Both the position numbers and the translations under genes were made by a program. A stretch of DNA of 64,000 nt, taken from Amorphophallus konjac (Eukaryota; Streptophyta; Magnoliopsida; Alismatales; Araceae). Below the pieces are notes generated by a model. That model searched no databases and was not told the DNA's origin. It saw only the letters and a program-made list of their open reading frames with translations. The stretch's first letter is position 1; every line of letters begins with the position of its first letter. Below are positions 45,301-58,100 of this stretch, piece after piece. Location: contig JAHNEJ010001453.1 in assembly GCA_022559845.1 (NCBI GenBank), forward strand, positions 1-64,000, in the 5' to 3' direction.

Positions 45301-47294
45301 AGCTGGGTCCCAACTCATGAGAGCTTAAGAAGGGAAAGCAATCTCCCAAGAGTCTTTGGTCAACGGATCTTCCCCAATGAGGGACTTGCGCCTATTGCCA
45401 AGATTATTCAAAAAAATCATGTTCAGTCTAGATGTTACCAAAATATCCTTGACCTGGACAAATTGCATAAATACCGCCAATGACGGGACAATTGCAGAAA
45501 TGCCCCGAAAGAGAAAAAATTGCAGAAATACCACCAAAAGTGAAAAATTACAAAGATATCCATGACAGATCCGAAATTGCCCTGATTGTCTGTGAGCAAA
45601 GGGTCATGTACAACCAAAATCTTGATTGCCTATGAACGAAGGGCCATGTGCAATCGGAAAAACTTGTTGACAAGTCTGTACTCATGAAATGTACTTGCAA
45701 TATCTTGTACACTTTATAATATTTTATGAAATATACTAGTGGCCATGTGAGCATGATTCTACAAAATCCTGTGAATGCTTGAGTCGCGAAATACCATGCT
45801 TCGCATCAGGCAGAGATAATTATGAAGTTTCGAGAGTCAATTAACCTCGTAAAGGTCAAATGGCCAACACATAGTGGCCTCGAGCCTTGAGGTTATGAAT
45901 TTGGGGATCTACCTCGATCCTTGTAAGTACGTCGGTTAAGTCCGTAATCCTTTCTGAAACGTTCTCAATACTTGGCATCGCCTCGCACGACTTAGCGCTT
46001 AGGGCAATGCCTTCAGCATCACAACTAACTTTATGTAAATCGAGGATTTTCTTTGGCAGTTAACCAAGAGTATTCGGACTCGTACCGATGTAAATAAACA
46101 CCGACCGATTTTCTTTGGCAGTTAACCAAGAGTATTTGGACTCGTACCGATGTAAATAAACACCGACCGCGGTCGGTGGGGAATTGTCCAGTACTCTAAC
46201 CCTAATCGTCTGATAAGATCAATTCACGGAATATTGAACTAATATGCTGTAATCGGCTCCTATATGCATGTCAATAAACAAACGTGCATGTCTTGAATAG
46301 TTTTGTCTCTTTCATCTCCTCCCCCCACCCACCCACCCACCCGGTAAATTAATTATCCGTTAAATTCCGTGAGTTAAACAAGGCTCCATCACCATCTCCT
46401 CCATACTTGAGCAAGCTGGTGCCACCAAGCTAAACCAGAGCACCCTGTGGAAACTCTCCAGGATTGCCACAATATGAGGTCTTGAAGAATCCCATTGTTT
46501 GATCAATAGAGACATCATATTGCTCCCTCCCTCTCCTTCCTTTGGAATGGCTAATCCCTAGGCAGTGCTTGCTCGTTTGAAAAGTAACCCATATACATTA
46601 CCCAAATAAATTATTATTGAAAAAAAGATAATAAAATAGTTTAAACATTTCATGAAAGTATTGAATTGTGTACAAGCATAAACGAATACTTGTCCTAAGA
46701 GCATCTCAGTGAATTGAGTAGGTCCTGCTTACATTCCTAAACAGCTTTGGGATCGAGATGCACTTCCTGTTTGGAGGAACTTTTCTCTGGAGATACTTGC
46801 ACACAAGATATTTCATAAAGATTTCAAAAACAGCAAGTAGCTGTGACAGAATACAAGACAAACACAACCAACTACTCACAGAACTTGTGAACAAAGGACC
46901 CTCCAATCACTATGCTACCTGCATTAAACATTTAGGCTTTTCAAGCAAGCATATGTTATAAGAAATTTTCCCACTTCTTGGTATGGAACAACAATGCACT
47001 GATGCATATGTAAATTTTTGATATACAAATTAATTGCCTAGACATCGAGACAAAATAGCAAGGAGAGAAGCAACCAGCTAATAAAGGATTTCAGCATAAG
47101 AAATAATTCAGTGATCTGAAACTTAAGATCCTAGCAGAGTAGTGATCTTGAGATAAACTTACAAACTTTGCAACCTCTGATTATAAAGGCAGAATAATCC
47201 AAGAATTGCCAGATTTTAGACAAATAAACTGGTGTAGTAAATAACATACAAGAGATCATGGATTAAAATTCAAGACAGTGCATTCTCTTTCTGG
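45301..47294. other. intergenic or decayed transposon DNA
   Basis: 45540-45660 contains two copies of a phrase like TTGATTGCCTATGAACGAAG that also occurs near 45175-45200. No gene supported. This is the left flank of the nested gypsy element. Confidence 0.35.
46045..46168. repeat. 62-bp perfect-type tandem duplication
   Basis: GATTTTCTTTGGCAGTTAAC...AAATAAACACCGACC occurs twice (46045 and 46107) with a single C/T difference, indicating a recent slippage or repair event. Confidence 0.93.
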
Positions 47295-48599
47295 TGTGCT
47301 ATCGTGACGAGATCCGATCAAATACGACAAAGAATGCTAAATAAAAGAACGAAGCAAATTTCAAACGATGCAATAAACAAAGTACCGACTATATCATGAA
47401 ATTACTGCCATGTTCAGAAATAAAGACAAAATCCTGATGCAAAAGTAGGCGTCGTCCCACACATAATGTCTGGACAGTCAGGTACAGGGCTGAACAGATG
47501 CGCACATGCTCACCATTAGGTAGTGGACACCTAGCGTGATACTGTATCGAAGGCAAATTAAGATTCTACCAATTATTTAACCAAATGAACACTAAGCATG
47601 AGAGGGAACAAGGTTACCGGTAGGAAGAGGGGCGCTCGTGGACAACCGCAGAGACGACGGCGGTGGCCGCAGGCGGAAGGGCACTCGTGGTCGGCTAGGG
47701 GTGCTACTGCTGCAGGGGCCGGTGGCGGTGGGGAGTCACAGCGTTGGCACCGGCGAGGGCAGTGGCCGCAGCTGCACCCGGGGCTGGTGGCACCTCCAGA
47801 AGCTGCTGTTGCAATGGCCGGTGGCAGCTCGAGCTGCGTCTACTGCTGGGGCCAGTGGCGGGTCAGGCCAGCAGCGGATCAGGTCACCGCTGTGCTACGA
47901 TGGCCGGCAGCTGGTGGTGGCCAGGGAAGGAGCAGGATGGGGAGAGGAGCATGCGCACGGAGAGGGGAGGGGCTCTGGCGGCCGAAGGAGGAGAGGAGGG
48001 CGGCGACTTTGGCTACAGAAGGAGGAGAGGAGGGCGGTGTCGCTGGCAGTGGGAGGGGAAGGGGAGGGCGGTGACGTCGGAGGTGGGAGGAGGGGAGGAA
48101 GGTGGCGGGAGGAGGGGAGAGGCGGGGGAAGGCGGCAAGTTGGCTGGGCGCGGCTGAGGGAAAGGAGAGGTCAAAGAAGAGCAGGGCAGCAGTCGTGGAC
48201 AGGGCGGGGAGGAGCGGAGCTCCGGCTGACGGCAGCAATGGTGGCGCAGCGGCAAGACGGTGGCGAGCTGTGGAGGCAGCTAGGGTTGGGCTTCTCACCC
48301 CTTACACTCACAACACATCCAAGAGAAAAAGGCTACTTTTTTCATTCATCAAAAAGTTGAAAAATACATTAGGGTTTCTCAAGCCTTTTATAGGCTCCAC
48401 CAAGGAGGGCCCAAAGACAAGAATGCCCTTGCAAGACCGAAAGATCAAAATACCCTCAGAGATTACCTAAAATACCATAGAAGCAAAATAACACTACAAT
48501 AAACAAAATAATGCTAAATAAAGCAAGCTAGTCACTAGATCAATCAACGTCAGGGTTGTCTACGAGCGTAAACTCGCAACAGGGGGTGTGATGTCATCA
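47295..48599 (-). repeat. 3' LTR of the gypsy element
   Basis: Minus strand starts TGATGACATCACACCCC and ends GATAGCACA. It aligns with 61037-63430 throughout, apart from the LINE insertion in the latter. The central 500 bases are very GC-rich (GGCGG, GGAGG), producing long Gly/Arg and Pro/Ala frames on both strands that are composition artefacts. Confidence 0.85.
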
Positions 48600-49744
48600 T
48601 TTCTCCAGTGGTGGGGAAAATTCAACTCTGTCGACTGGTAGTGGAAGAGATAGTTCTCCAAAAGCTCCGGGTCCAAGCGTCGCACATCATCCTCGGTAAT
48701 CCGCGAATCCTCTTACTCGAGTCTACCACTCTATTTGATCAAATAGCGGCGAACCTCTCCATCTCGGGTTAAGACGATTTGATCATCCAAGATAGTATCA
48801 ATGCGCTTAGCTACAATGGGGTTATTAGGGGGAAGTGGGGGTAAAGGGGGCACTCATCGAAAGTGTCCAGGGTAGGCTCATCCATAAATGGATCATGTGG
48901 GAGAATCAATGAGCCTCCGTACGAAACTATATCTTCAACATTAAATGTGGGATTGAAGCCAAAATGAGGTGGTAATTCCACCACATAAGCATTGGCATTG
49001 ATCTTCTTTAGAATCTGAAAGGGCCCAGCACTGCACGCATGCAATTTCTTTACGACTCCCGAGGGAAACCGCATAGGTCGCAGACGGACCATGACAGAGT
49101 CCCAAACATTGAACTCTCAACATCGCCTATGAATATCAACAAATTTTTTATATCTAACATTGTTCTTCCTGATTCTTTCCCATATCTCTTCATGCAATGT
49201 ATGAAAATGTGATGCAAATGTGGATGCAGAATCTGACACTCTAGATGCATGGGAAGACATAGGTAAGAGCAATGTTTTAAAACCCGACCCGGACCTTGAC
49301 CCGGTTAGGTTAGTGGGTCACGGGTCAATAGTTTAACCTTTCAGGTTAACTCGTGACCCGTAATGCTAGAACAGTAAATATTAATATTATTTATCGCTAT
49401 AGAATTTTAATATACCTTAAGTTAGAAAAATGAAAGAAACACTTTTAACATATATTGTAAAAATAAAAATAAATCCATTAAACAACCACTAAGATACATG
49501 GTTGGCGGTTTCGGCCGAAACCGATACGTTTCGGCCGAAACGTATCGGTTCGGCCATACCCGATACGAAAATCACTCGGATCACTGTAGCAAACCGAAAC
49601 TAAGTTAGTTTATCGGTTTCGGGCGAAACCGATGTGATTTCGGGCGAAATCGGACGGTTTCGGCCCGAAACCGTCCGGTTTCGGCCGAAACTCACGTGAA
49701 CTACCCTTTAGGGAGTGAACTTGGTCACCTTTTCGGGAAGTTTC

Positions 49745-50010
49745 GGCCGAAACCCCTCCCCTCCTTGCTGTGCCTGTCCGTTGAGCTGCTGCTGCTGCTG
49801 GCGGAAGCTGCTGCTGCTGCTGCTGGCTGAGGCCGCAGGCTACTGCTGCTGCAGCCGCCTGCCAGCTGCTGTGCGCCTGTGCAGCCTGTGGACTGTGGAG
49901 GGCCTGGAGGCAGCCGCTGCCGGCTGCTGCTGCTGTGCTAGTGGGGCCGGCTGGGCCCAAGGCCGCTTGGGGTTGGGGGGCTGCTGCTGTGCCTGTTTAG
50001 GCCTTTAGGG
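49745..50010. repeat. CTG-rich low-complexity segment of the hAT 5' region
   Basis: GCTGCTGCTGCTG-type tracts; the leucine/cysteine or alanine/glutamine frames here are composition artefacts. Confidence 0.7.
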
Positions 50011-50284
50011 GGCAGGGGGATGTCCACACTCCACAGCGACCGTCCGACTGCCATTGCGGAGGTAAATTTTGTGGAGGTAAATTTAGGGCTTTTTATGTTG
50101 TGTTTTTTTGGTTGAGTTATTGAAAAAAAATTTGTTGTAGGTTAAATGTTGTGTTGTAGGTTAATTTAAAACCATGATTAAGTTTTTAACACTTCTAATT
50201 AAACCCTAATTAGAAGTTTATATTTGGGGCTTTTCTTTAATTAGATTTAGTAAGGGTCAATTAGGGCTCAATTAAGTTTCATTG

Positions 50285-50665
50285 ACTAATTTGAAGCGGG
50301 AGCATGCTGGTAATTAATTAATTCGAAGGGTGATTAAGGGTTAATTGCTAATTAAGGGTTAATTAGTTCATAAAAATCGGGACTTTTGTCTAAATCGGTT
50401 TGCTTAGGCTCAATTGAAGCTCAATTAAGCTTCATTGAAGATTTTGGGGTGGGATCATGCTGGTAATTGATTTTTTTCCAAAGGTGATTAAGGGGTAAAT
50501 GATAATTAAGGGTTAATTAGTTTATAAAATTTGGGGCTTTTGTCTAAGTCGGTTTGCTTAGGCTAAATTGAAGCTTAATTAAGCTTCATTGAATAATTTG
50601 GGGTGGGATCATGCTCGTAATTAATATTTTTGAAGGTGATTAAGGGTTACTTGCTAATTAAGGGT
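50285..50665 (+). repeat. three tandem copies of about 127 bp in the hAT 5' region
   Basis: Each copy runs GCATGCTGGTAATTAATT..., GGTGATTAAGGGTTAATT..., GGTTTGCTTAGGCTCAATTG..., AAGCTTCATTGAA. Copies differ at roughly one base in ten. They precede the transposase start by about 60 bases. Confidence 0.85.
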
Positions 50666-50720
50666 TAAGTTTTTAATTGTACTTATACCTTTTTGTGTGT
50701 CACTGTCTTAATGCAGCATC

Positions 50721-53700
50721 ATGCCTAGACGTCAGCAAACACAGGAGCAGCAAGGGCAGGAGGATCCGGGGTGGGCCCACATGTCCTTAGTTGATGCTAA
50801 GAGAAGGAAGGTTAAATGTAATTATTGTGGTAGGGAGATGTATGGCGGAATTACCAGAGGCAAGCAACATTTGGCAGGGGTACGAGGAGAGGTGAGACAA
50901 TGTGACCACTGTCCACGAGAGGTGCGAGAGGAGATGCGCCAGTGCCTTTTGGGGAAAAAGGAGAGGGTGCAACAAAGGGCTGAGGATGAGGAGGAAATTG
51001 CTGAGGAGATTTCTGGCAGAAGGGTTAGGAGGGATGATGATGAGGAAGGCACTGAAGATTCTGATCCGGAGCTGACTGAAGCAAGGGAGCGTGAAGAAGC
51101 CGCTCGAAGGAAAGGAAAGGCACCCATGGGTTCAGGAGGGACCTACTCCAGTACAGGCTGTACAGCTGCACGACGTCCTGATGTTGCTGCCCCGCCCCCG
51201 CAGACGCAGAGAGCAGGCCCCATGGACAGTTATCTCCACAGAAGGCCCCAGGCTACACAACCTAAGATCAAAAGTGCATTAAGAGGGGTCAAAAAATCTG
51301 CAGAAGTTGCAGGGCATGCATTTAAAAGCATCTGTAAATGATTTTTTCATGCAGGTGTCCCTGCACATGCTGCTGAAAGTGAATATTTTCAACCTATGTT
51401 GGATGCCATAGCAGATGCTGGCCCTGGCTTGAAGGCGCCGTCACGTCGGGACATATACGGGCGTGGGCTTGAGGCAGAGGTTCAGGAGCTCCATGACTGG
51501 GTTCAAAGCTTCAAGCAAATATGGATGGAGAGAGGATGCACTATTATGTGTGATGGTTGGACTGGTACCACGAAAAAGTCCATGATTAACTTTTTGGTGT
51601 ATTGCATCGAAGGTACAGTATTTGTAAAATCTGTAGATGCATCAAATTTTGAAAAAAACTGCCAATTATTTGTTTCATTTGATGGACAACATGGTAGACG
51701 AAATTGGTGAAGAAAATGTTGTACAAGTTGTGACTGATAATGAAGCCAGTTATAAGGCTGCAGGGAGGAAATTGATGCATAAGCGCAGGCATTTATATTG
51801 GCTCCCATGCGCAGCACATTGTCTTGATCTCATACTTGAAGACATAGGGAAGGACAAACATGTGAAGAAGACGGTTGAAAGGGCACAAAAGATTACCCAG
51901 TATATTTATGGCCATCCTAGGATATTGAACATGTTCAGGGAGCATGCAAGTGGGGGGCGGGATATCATCCGTGCAGGGCCAACTAGATTTGCTTCAAATT
52001 TCATTTCTTTGGAGTCTCTGCATAGGTATACTGTTGAACTCAATTATTACTTCTTTATCCTTATAGTTATGATCCGTATTTGATTCAAATTTTATTTCTT
52101 TGCACAGGTATAAGAATGAGTTGAAAGCTTTCATGTACCACAATGCCCTGCGGGAATACATCGACAAGGGCAATGTTGATGCTCAGATGGATTATTTGGA
52201 TGTCTGTCAAATCGTGGACGACAACAAATTCTGGGGCAGAGTAACACGATACATGAAAGTAGTCACCCCCCTCGTGAAGGTCCTAAGATTGGTGGATGGC
52301 GATGACAAGAATGATATGGGATATCTGTATGAGGCCATGGACCGTGCGAAATTGGAGTTGCAGGAGTCCCTTCCCAAAGAACATGCAAAGTGGTGGAAGA
52401 TTATTGACCATAGATGGGACACCACATTACACCACGACTTGCATGCAGCTGGTGAGTGATTATTTGTATTCATATATTATTGACCATACATTAACTATAT
52501 ACAAATGCATGTTATTTTCTGAACCCTCGATTAATGTACAATGCCAATGCACATGTTGATGCCGAGGTGCTTCAAGGCACTTTAAAAGTCATTGGTCGTT
52601 TATCGAGGACACAAGATAAGAGGCTTCAGGCGGAAGTAGAGGTTGGCCTGTTTGATTTCATGAATAAGAGGTATAGAATTTACTTACGTAGTTATGCTAA
52701 TCTATTATGTAATTTTTGTAGATGAACTCCTATAGAATGAGAAGTGGGACGTATTCTGACTCCCAATTGCAATACGCAGTGGGAAGAGTGAGCCCAGGTA
52801 TACTTCATCTTTGTGCTTTCTTTGCAATTACATCTTCCTTAATTAATTTTTATTTACATCTTATATTTATTTGTTTATGGTTGGTTGGTGTAACAGCTGA
52901 CTGGTGGATCATGGTGAACAATAGAGAATTGGGCAGTTCTGCATTGGCTTTCATTGCAATCAGGGTGTTGAGTCAAACCACATCAGCAAGCCAATGTGAA
53001 AGAAATTGGAGCACGTTCAGCCTTATACACTCAAAGGTTCGCAATCGGCTAAAGGCTGATCGGTTAGAGAAATTAGTGTACTGCCACTACAATATGAGGT
53101 TGAGAATAAAGAATATGAGGTTGAGACAACAGCTGCGAGACAAACGCGTCGCCGAGGATGCCGCCGCAGAGATTGATGTGGATGCCTTATTTGATGATGA
53201 TAATCCCTTGCAGTCTTGGGTGGAGACACGAGAGCAGGTTGATGAGCCCGTTTTTGATGTTGATGATAGAAGATGGGCAGAGGGCATACTTGATGAAGAT
53301 GAGGCAAGAGATCCCGAATTAAGAAGCAAATCAAAGAGGGCCAGAGATACTCATGCGCACCAGTCTAGGGTGGTTGATGACACTGAGGAGCAGTTCGAGT
53401 TTGAGCCAGCTAGACACTCAGATACAGATAGCAGGCCAGTCACTCCTAGAATCTCCTTAAGAAGAAGTACATCAGTGCATGGGCAAACTGAGAGGACAAA
53501 TGCTGCTGCTCGAGAGGACCCGGCAATTGAGCAGTTGAAGCAGATTTATGTGAGACACACGCCAAGGGATAAAGGACTCATGTCAAAGATCACTGAAAAA
53601 TTGGCACCACAAGAGAAAAAAGCATCCCCGAAGGCTAAAAGGCGACTGGTTTCTTATGGTTCTGATGATGATGATGATGATCATCCCGGAGGTGCTGCAG

Positions 53701-54095
53701 GTGGTACTAGTGCTGCAGGTGGTACAGGTGATGCAGGTGCTGCAGGTGGTACTACTGGATACAGTCAAGGTCAGCAAGGATATGGTTCACCAGGTTACGA
53801 AGGTGGCCAACAGGAAGCAGCTATTTATGGGTCGTGGAATTATGAACCATCATTTCAGTTCCATCCATATCCGACCAGTTCCTCTTCTCTTCCTCAAGAT
53901 TCCTATGTTGATACTGGATTCGAATCAAGCCAACCAAACACTCCAAGAGGGATCCAAAGAGGGATGCAGGACTTGGCTACCTCATTGTTTGGTTATAGTG
54001 AATATAGACCATACATGCAACCTGGTTATGGGTATCGACATCAAGGGCCAGACGATGAGGGAGAAGGTTCTTCTAGTAATTATTATCCATATTAG
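50721..54095 (+). pseudogene. hAT transposase (BED finger, catalytic core, dimerisation domain), inactivated
   Basis: BED-type zinc finger near residues 27-75 (KCNYCGREMYGGITRGKQH, then H...C), followed by an acidic linker. Core landmarks: CTIMCDGWTG with the first catalytic Asp, VVTDNEASYKAAG with the second, and ASQCERNWSTFS with the Glu at the start of the C-terminal dimerisation region (LVYCHYNMRLR). The tail is Gly/Ala- and Tyr/Gln-rich. Introns: 52026-52107, 52452 to about 52516, 52671-52721 and 52798-52896. Damage: TGA at 51339-51341 where the family has a Trp-like position (CK*FFHAGVPAHAAES), and one extra A in the run at about 51653-51659 that shifts the frame. The acceptor before YFLNPRLMYN reads CAT instead of CAG. 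Apart from these few lesions the gene is remarkably well preserved. Confidence 0.85.
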
Positions 54096-54159
54096 GTAAG
54101 AATCAATGAATTTTTGTAACATTCATTTTGTCTAATTTGGTTTATTGTACTGCTTGTAT

Positions 54160-55110
54160 TAATGTACAATGGAATATTAGTTTAACTTTCACATGTTCAA
54201 TGTTTGAAGTTCGATGCGTAGTTGTCTACTTCAAGGTTATTGCACTAACTTATACAGTCAATCGTATAGGAGAAAAATGACAAGACAACAGTCAATCCTA
54301 TACTACAAGGTTGGGACCCACTTCTAGTAATGCTTTTTCAGGAACTAGGTAACTTATTCATGCTCAACAGAAAATCGTATAGGAGAAAAATGACAAGACA
54401 ACTGTCGATCCTGAAAAATATATTAATCAAGCTAGCCAGCATAATTCCCCTGCCAATATGGTCCTGCTTCAGACCAGCCAACCCAATGTACAGACTTTGA
54501 GCTACAGCAAATGGACAATGTACAGACTTTGTATGCATGGAACACACGGGCTGTACAGACTTGGTCCAAGAGTGTATAGACTTGCTATGAAGATGCATGG
54601 AGAATGTATAGACTTTGAAGAATGTATAGACTTTGATGAATGTATAGACTTGCTGGATGTATAGACTTGCTGGATGTATAGACTTGCTGATGTATAGACT
54701 GTATAGACTTGATGAATGTATAGACTTGATGAATGTATAGACTTGATGATGTATAGACTTGCTGATGTATAGACTTGCTGGATGTATGTATAGACTTGCT
54801 GGTGGATGTATAGACTTGCTCAGTTATCAGCTAATGGATGTATAGACTTGCTAGCATGCACCGACTTACAGAAGACATTATTTCATCATCAATGCACAAG
54901 AATGCACAAGGGGCACACACAACAACAACAATTCACACTATCATCATCATTCTTATGTGGTGACTCATTGAGTTACTATTATCAAAACATCAACACACTA
55001 TCATCAAAAAATGTACAATGGAATATTAGTTTAACTTTCACATGTTCAATGTTTGAAGTTCAATGCGTAATTGTCTACTTCAAGGTTATTGCACTAACTT
55101 ATACACTCAA
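54160..55110 (+). repeat. about 100-bp direct repeat pair in the hAT 3' region
   Basis: 54160-54262 and 55008-55110 share GTACAATGGAATATTAGTTT, CATGTTCAATGTTTGAAGTT and CTACTTCAAGGTTATTGCAC with only a few substitutions. They bracket the TGTATAGACTT minisatellite. Confidence 0.9.
54603..54852 (+). repeat. TGTATAGACTTGCTGGA minisatellite, 15-18-bp units
   Basis: About 14 units of TGTATAGACTTG followed by a variable ATGAA, CTGGA, CTGA or ATGA; weaker units extend back to 54480. It is inside the hAT element, about 450-700 bases from its right end. Confidence 0.93.
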
Positions 55111-58100
55111 ATACATGTGTATTGTTTTTCATGATTTTAAGTTATTATTTAAATTTTTTATGATTTTTTTTAGAATTAATATGTTTTTTTTAAAACCTTT
55201 TAATTGGGTTTCGGCCGGTTTCGGCCGAAACCGATACCGAGTCGTATCGGTTTCGGACCCGGCCGAAACCGAGTCCGAAACCGAGTTTGCCATCCCTGCT
55301 AAGATAGTCTAAAAAAGAAACAAAATATATTAAATAAACACTTCATATGACAATTTATCAACTACAATTAGTATTTCATAAAACAAAAAATTCATGGTGT
55401 GTGAAGTCAAATTTCTTATTCATCTAAATTTTCATATGTCAATGGGCCTTCATCTTATTCCTTGTCTTCATCTCCCTCTACGAGTATTCTCGGATCTTCA
55501 CCTTTTTCCTTCTGTTGTTCTGCAGACCGCACGTACTCATGTAGAGAATAAGCTAGAATTAGAAAGACTAGAAGTTGGAAGGTTAGAGCCCAAGTCTTTT
55601 CAACTTCCAAAAGTTATGTTAATCCTTCATTAATATCATTTAATAATAAGATCAAAAGATTAAATTAAAATTAAAACTTAAACTAATGATAAGAAATTAA
55701 AAATAGAAAATATGTCTCTGACCCACTTGGGTCACACTGTTTTACTGGGTTAGGCCGTGTTAACCGGGTTTGAACGGGTTTTAGGTCTTGGGCGGCCTAA
55801 GCATTGCTTTAACCCAATTTTGAGATCGGGTGGCGGGTTGAGCAGTCGGACCGGCCGGGTCGGGCCGAGTTTTAAAACACTGGATAAAAGATCTACAAGC
55901 TATCTAGGTCTAAACCCGTGCACGACCTCGAATGGACTGAGACCAGTGGTCTTGTTGACAAATGACTTGTATGTAACTTTGGTCGTGGGTAGGATCATAT
56001 CCCAATTTCGAAGGCTCTCCCCAACAAGACATCTAAAAAATTCCCCAAATTCTGGTTAACCACCTCAGTCTGCCCATCTGTTTGTGGGTGAAAGGCAGTA
56101 GAGACTTACAGCTTTGTCCCCAACTTGTGCTACAGGATCTTCCAAAAGTAACTCGTGAATTTCACATCCTTGTCAGTCACCATAGTCTTAGGCAACCCAT
56201 GGAGCTTGACCACCTTGTCAAAGTAGAGTGTGACTACTCAAGACACATAAGAGGTTTTGGAACAAGGAATGAAGTGCACAATCTTCGAGAATCAGTCGAC
56301 AACCACCAAAATTGAGTCATGCTTCTTCATGGTTTTAGGCGAGCCCAAGATCAATCTAGATTGATGTCTTGCCATGGCAGCTAGGAACATGAAGCGGCAT
56401 GTAAGGACTCGAGATTTGCTTCTCTTGCTTGGCTACCTGACAGGTGTGAACATTGCCCAGTAGTCTTGGCAACATCCCTTTCAAACTGGGCCTATAAAAT
56501 CGGTGCTCAACAGCTTCAATGGTTTTCTTCTGGCCGAAGTGGCCAGCCAAGCCTCCAGTGTGCAACTCGTAAATGATGAATTCTCTCACAGATGTGCAGG
56601 GAATGCATAGTTTGTTGCACCTAAACAAAAATCTATCCTGGATGAGGAATCCCTCCATTTTGTGCTCGTGTCCATCCCTAAGCTTGACAAAAAATTCCCC
56701 AAAGTCGGGACACGCCTCATAATCATTCTTCATCCGGTCAAAGCCAGTCACTTCTACGCTCATACTCGTGAGGATGTTCATCCTTTGGCTGAGCACATCG
56801 GTTGCCTTATTTTCGACACTCGCTTTGTGCTTGAGGACATATGTGTATTCTTGGAGGAACTCAACTCATTGAGAATGCCACGAGTTTAGTTTCTTTTGTG
56901 AGTTTATGTACTTCAAGGCCTCATGATCCGAATAGATACAAATTTTTGAGGCAACAGGTAGTGTCGCCAATGCCGCAAAGCCTAAATAACAGCATAAAAT
57001 TCGTTGTCATAAGTGGAGTAACTAGCAAATGTCATTCACTTTCTCGCTTAATTAGGCAATCGAGTGACTTCCTGACTGAGAACACCACCAATGGCAAGCC
57101 CCGAAGCATCACAAGCCACCTCAAAGACTTTGGAAAAATCAGGCAAACGCATGACAGGAGCCTCACTCATCCTGGTCTTGATCTCCTCAAAGGCCCTAGT
57201 GGCTACAGCAGTCCACTCAAACTCTCCCTTCTCCATGTAGTCGGTTATCGATGCCACGATCTCATTGAATCCCTTAATAAACCGATGTAGGAAGTGGCTA
57301 ACCCATGAAAGCTACGGGCATCCCTGATGTTTCGTGGCAAAGGCCACTCCCTAATGGCTCTCACCTTCTCAAGATCCGTCGAAGACTCCCTCAGTAGAGA
57401 CTACGAATCCAAGGAAACTTACACAGTTAGTGCAGAAGGCACACTTCTTTGGGTTGGCATAGAATTTCTCATTCCGAAGTGTGGTGAAGACTTGGCGAAG
57501 GTGGTCTCGATGTAACTCCTGGCTCCGACTGTAAATCAAGATGTCATCAAAATAGACAACCAAGAACTTGCCCATGAAAGGCCGAGACACATGAGTTATG
57601 AGCCTCATGAAGGTGCTCAGGGCATTGGACATACCAAAAGGTATGACCACCCACTCACAGAGGCCATCCTTGGTCTTAAAGGCCGTCTTCCATTCGCCCC
57701 CGGGTTGAATCCTAATCTGGTGGTACCCACTCTTCAGATCAATTTTGAAAAAGATGGTGGCACCAGCCATAAGGTATGGCATGTCATCCAATCGAGGAAT
57801 AAGAAAACGGTACTTGACAGTGATTTTGTTAATAGACGGCTGTCAATGCACATACGCCATGTACCCTCTTTCTTCGGCGTCAATAGTGCTGGAACCGTGC
57901 ATGGGCTCATGCCCTCTCTCATGGAGCCTCTTGACAAAAACTCGTCAACCTGTCATTTGAGTTATGCATCGTTTGCAAGATTCATTTGATAGTGAGGCAG
58001 ATTAGGCAAGGTGGCTCCTGAGACGAAGTTTATGGCATGTTGGATGTTATGTAATGGAGGCAACTCGTTTGGTAAATCCTCCGAGAGAACATCCGTAAAC

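Larger units (their letters stand above)
49497..55298 (+). mobile_element. 5.8-kb hAT transposon, perfect 8-bp TSD CTAAGATA
   Basis: Left end CATGGTTGGCGGTTTCGG, right-end complement CAGGGATGGCAAACTCGG, followed inward by runs of TTTCGGCCGAAACCG. CTAAGATA at 49489-49496 and 55299-55306 is an exact duplication, fixing both ends to the base. It carries a multi-exon transposase gene on the plus strand, internal tandem repeats on both sides of it, and a long 3' non-coding part. The perfect duplication compared with the decayed one of its host element says it is the younger insertion. Confidence 0.95.
49270..55882. mobile_element. outer non-autonomous hAT element, TSD GGTAAGAG/GATAAAAG
   Basis: Left end CAATGTTTTAAAACCCGACC, right-end complement CAGTGTTTTAAAACTCGGCC. 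Flanks at 49262-49269 and 55883-55890 match at six of eight. Without the inner element it is about 803 bp. Its ends are rich in GACCCGG / ACCGGGT motifs and its middle is A/T-rich. It interrupts the gypsy integrase: FEVVHGF lies right of it and the integrase C-terminal part left of it. Confidence 0.85.

Noticed and set aside
47598..48298. Long Gly/Arg-rich (plus) and Pro/Ala-rich (minus) open frames
   Set aside because: They lie within a GC-rich LTR, appear in several frames at once and recur at 61470-61999 in the other LTR with frame changes. Composition artefact.
52722..52896. Continuous frame from 52722 through the dimerisation domain taken as one exon
   Set aside because: The 99-base stretch 52798-52896 has donor GTATAC and acceptor TAACAG, and its hydrophobic translation breaks the conserved SPADWW joint; it is an in-frame intron.
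54458..54850. Frame encoding repeated ECIDF / YRLA units
   Set aside because: Translation of the TGTATAGACTTG minisatellite in the hAT 3' region, downstream of the transposase stop.
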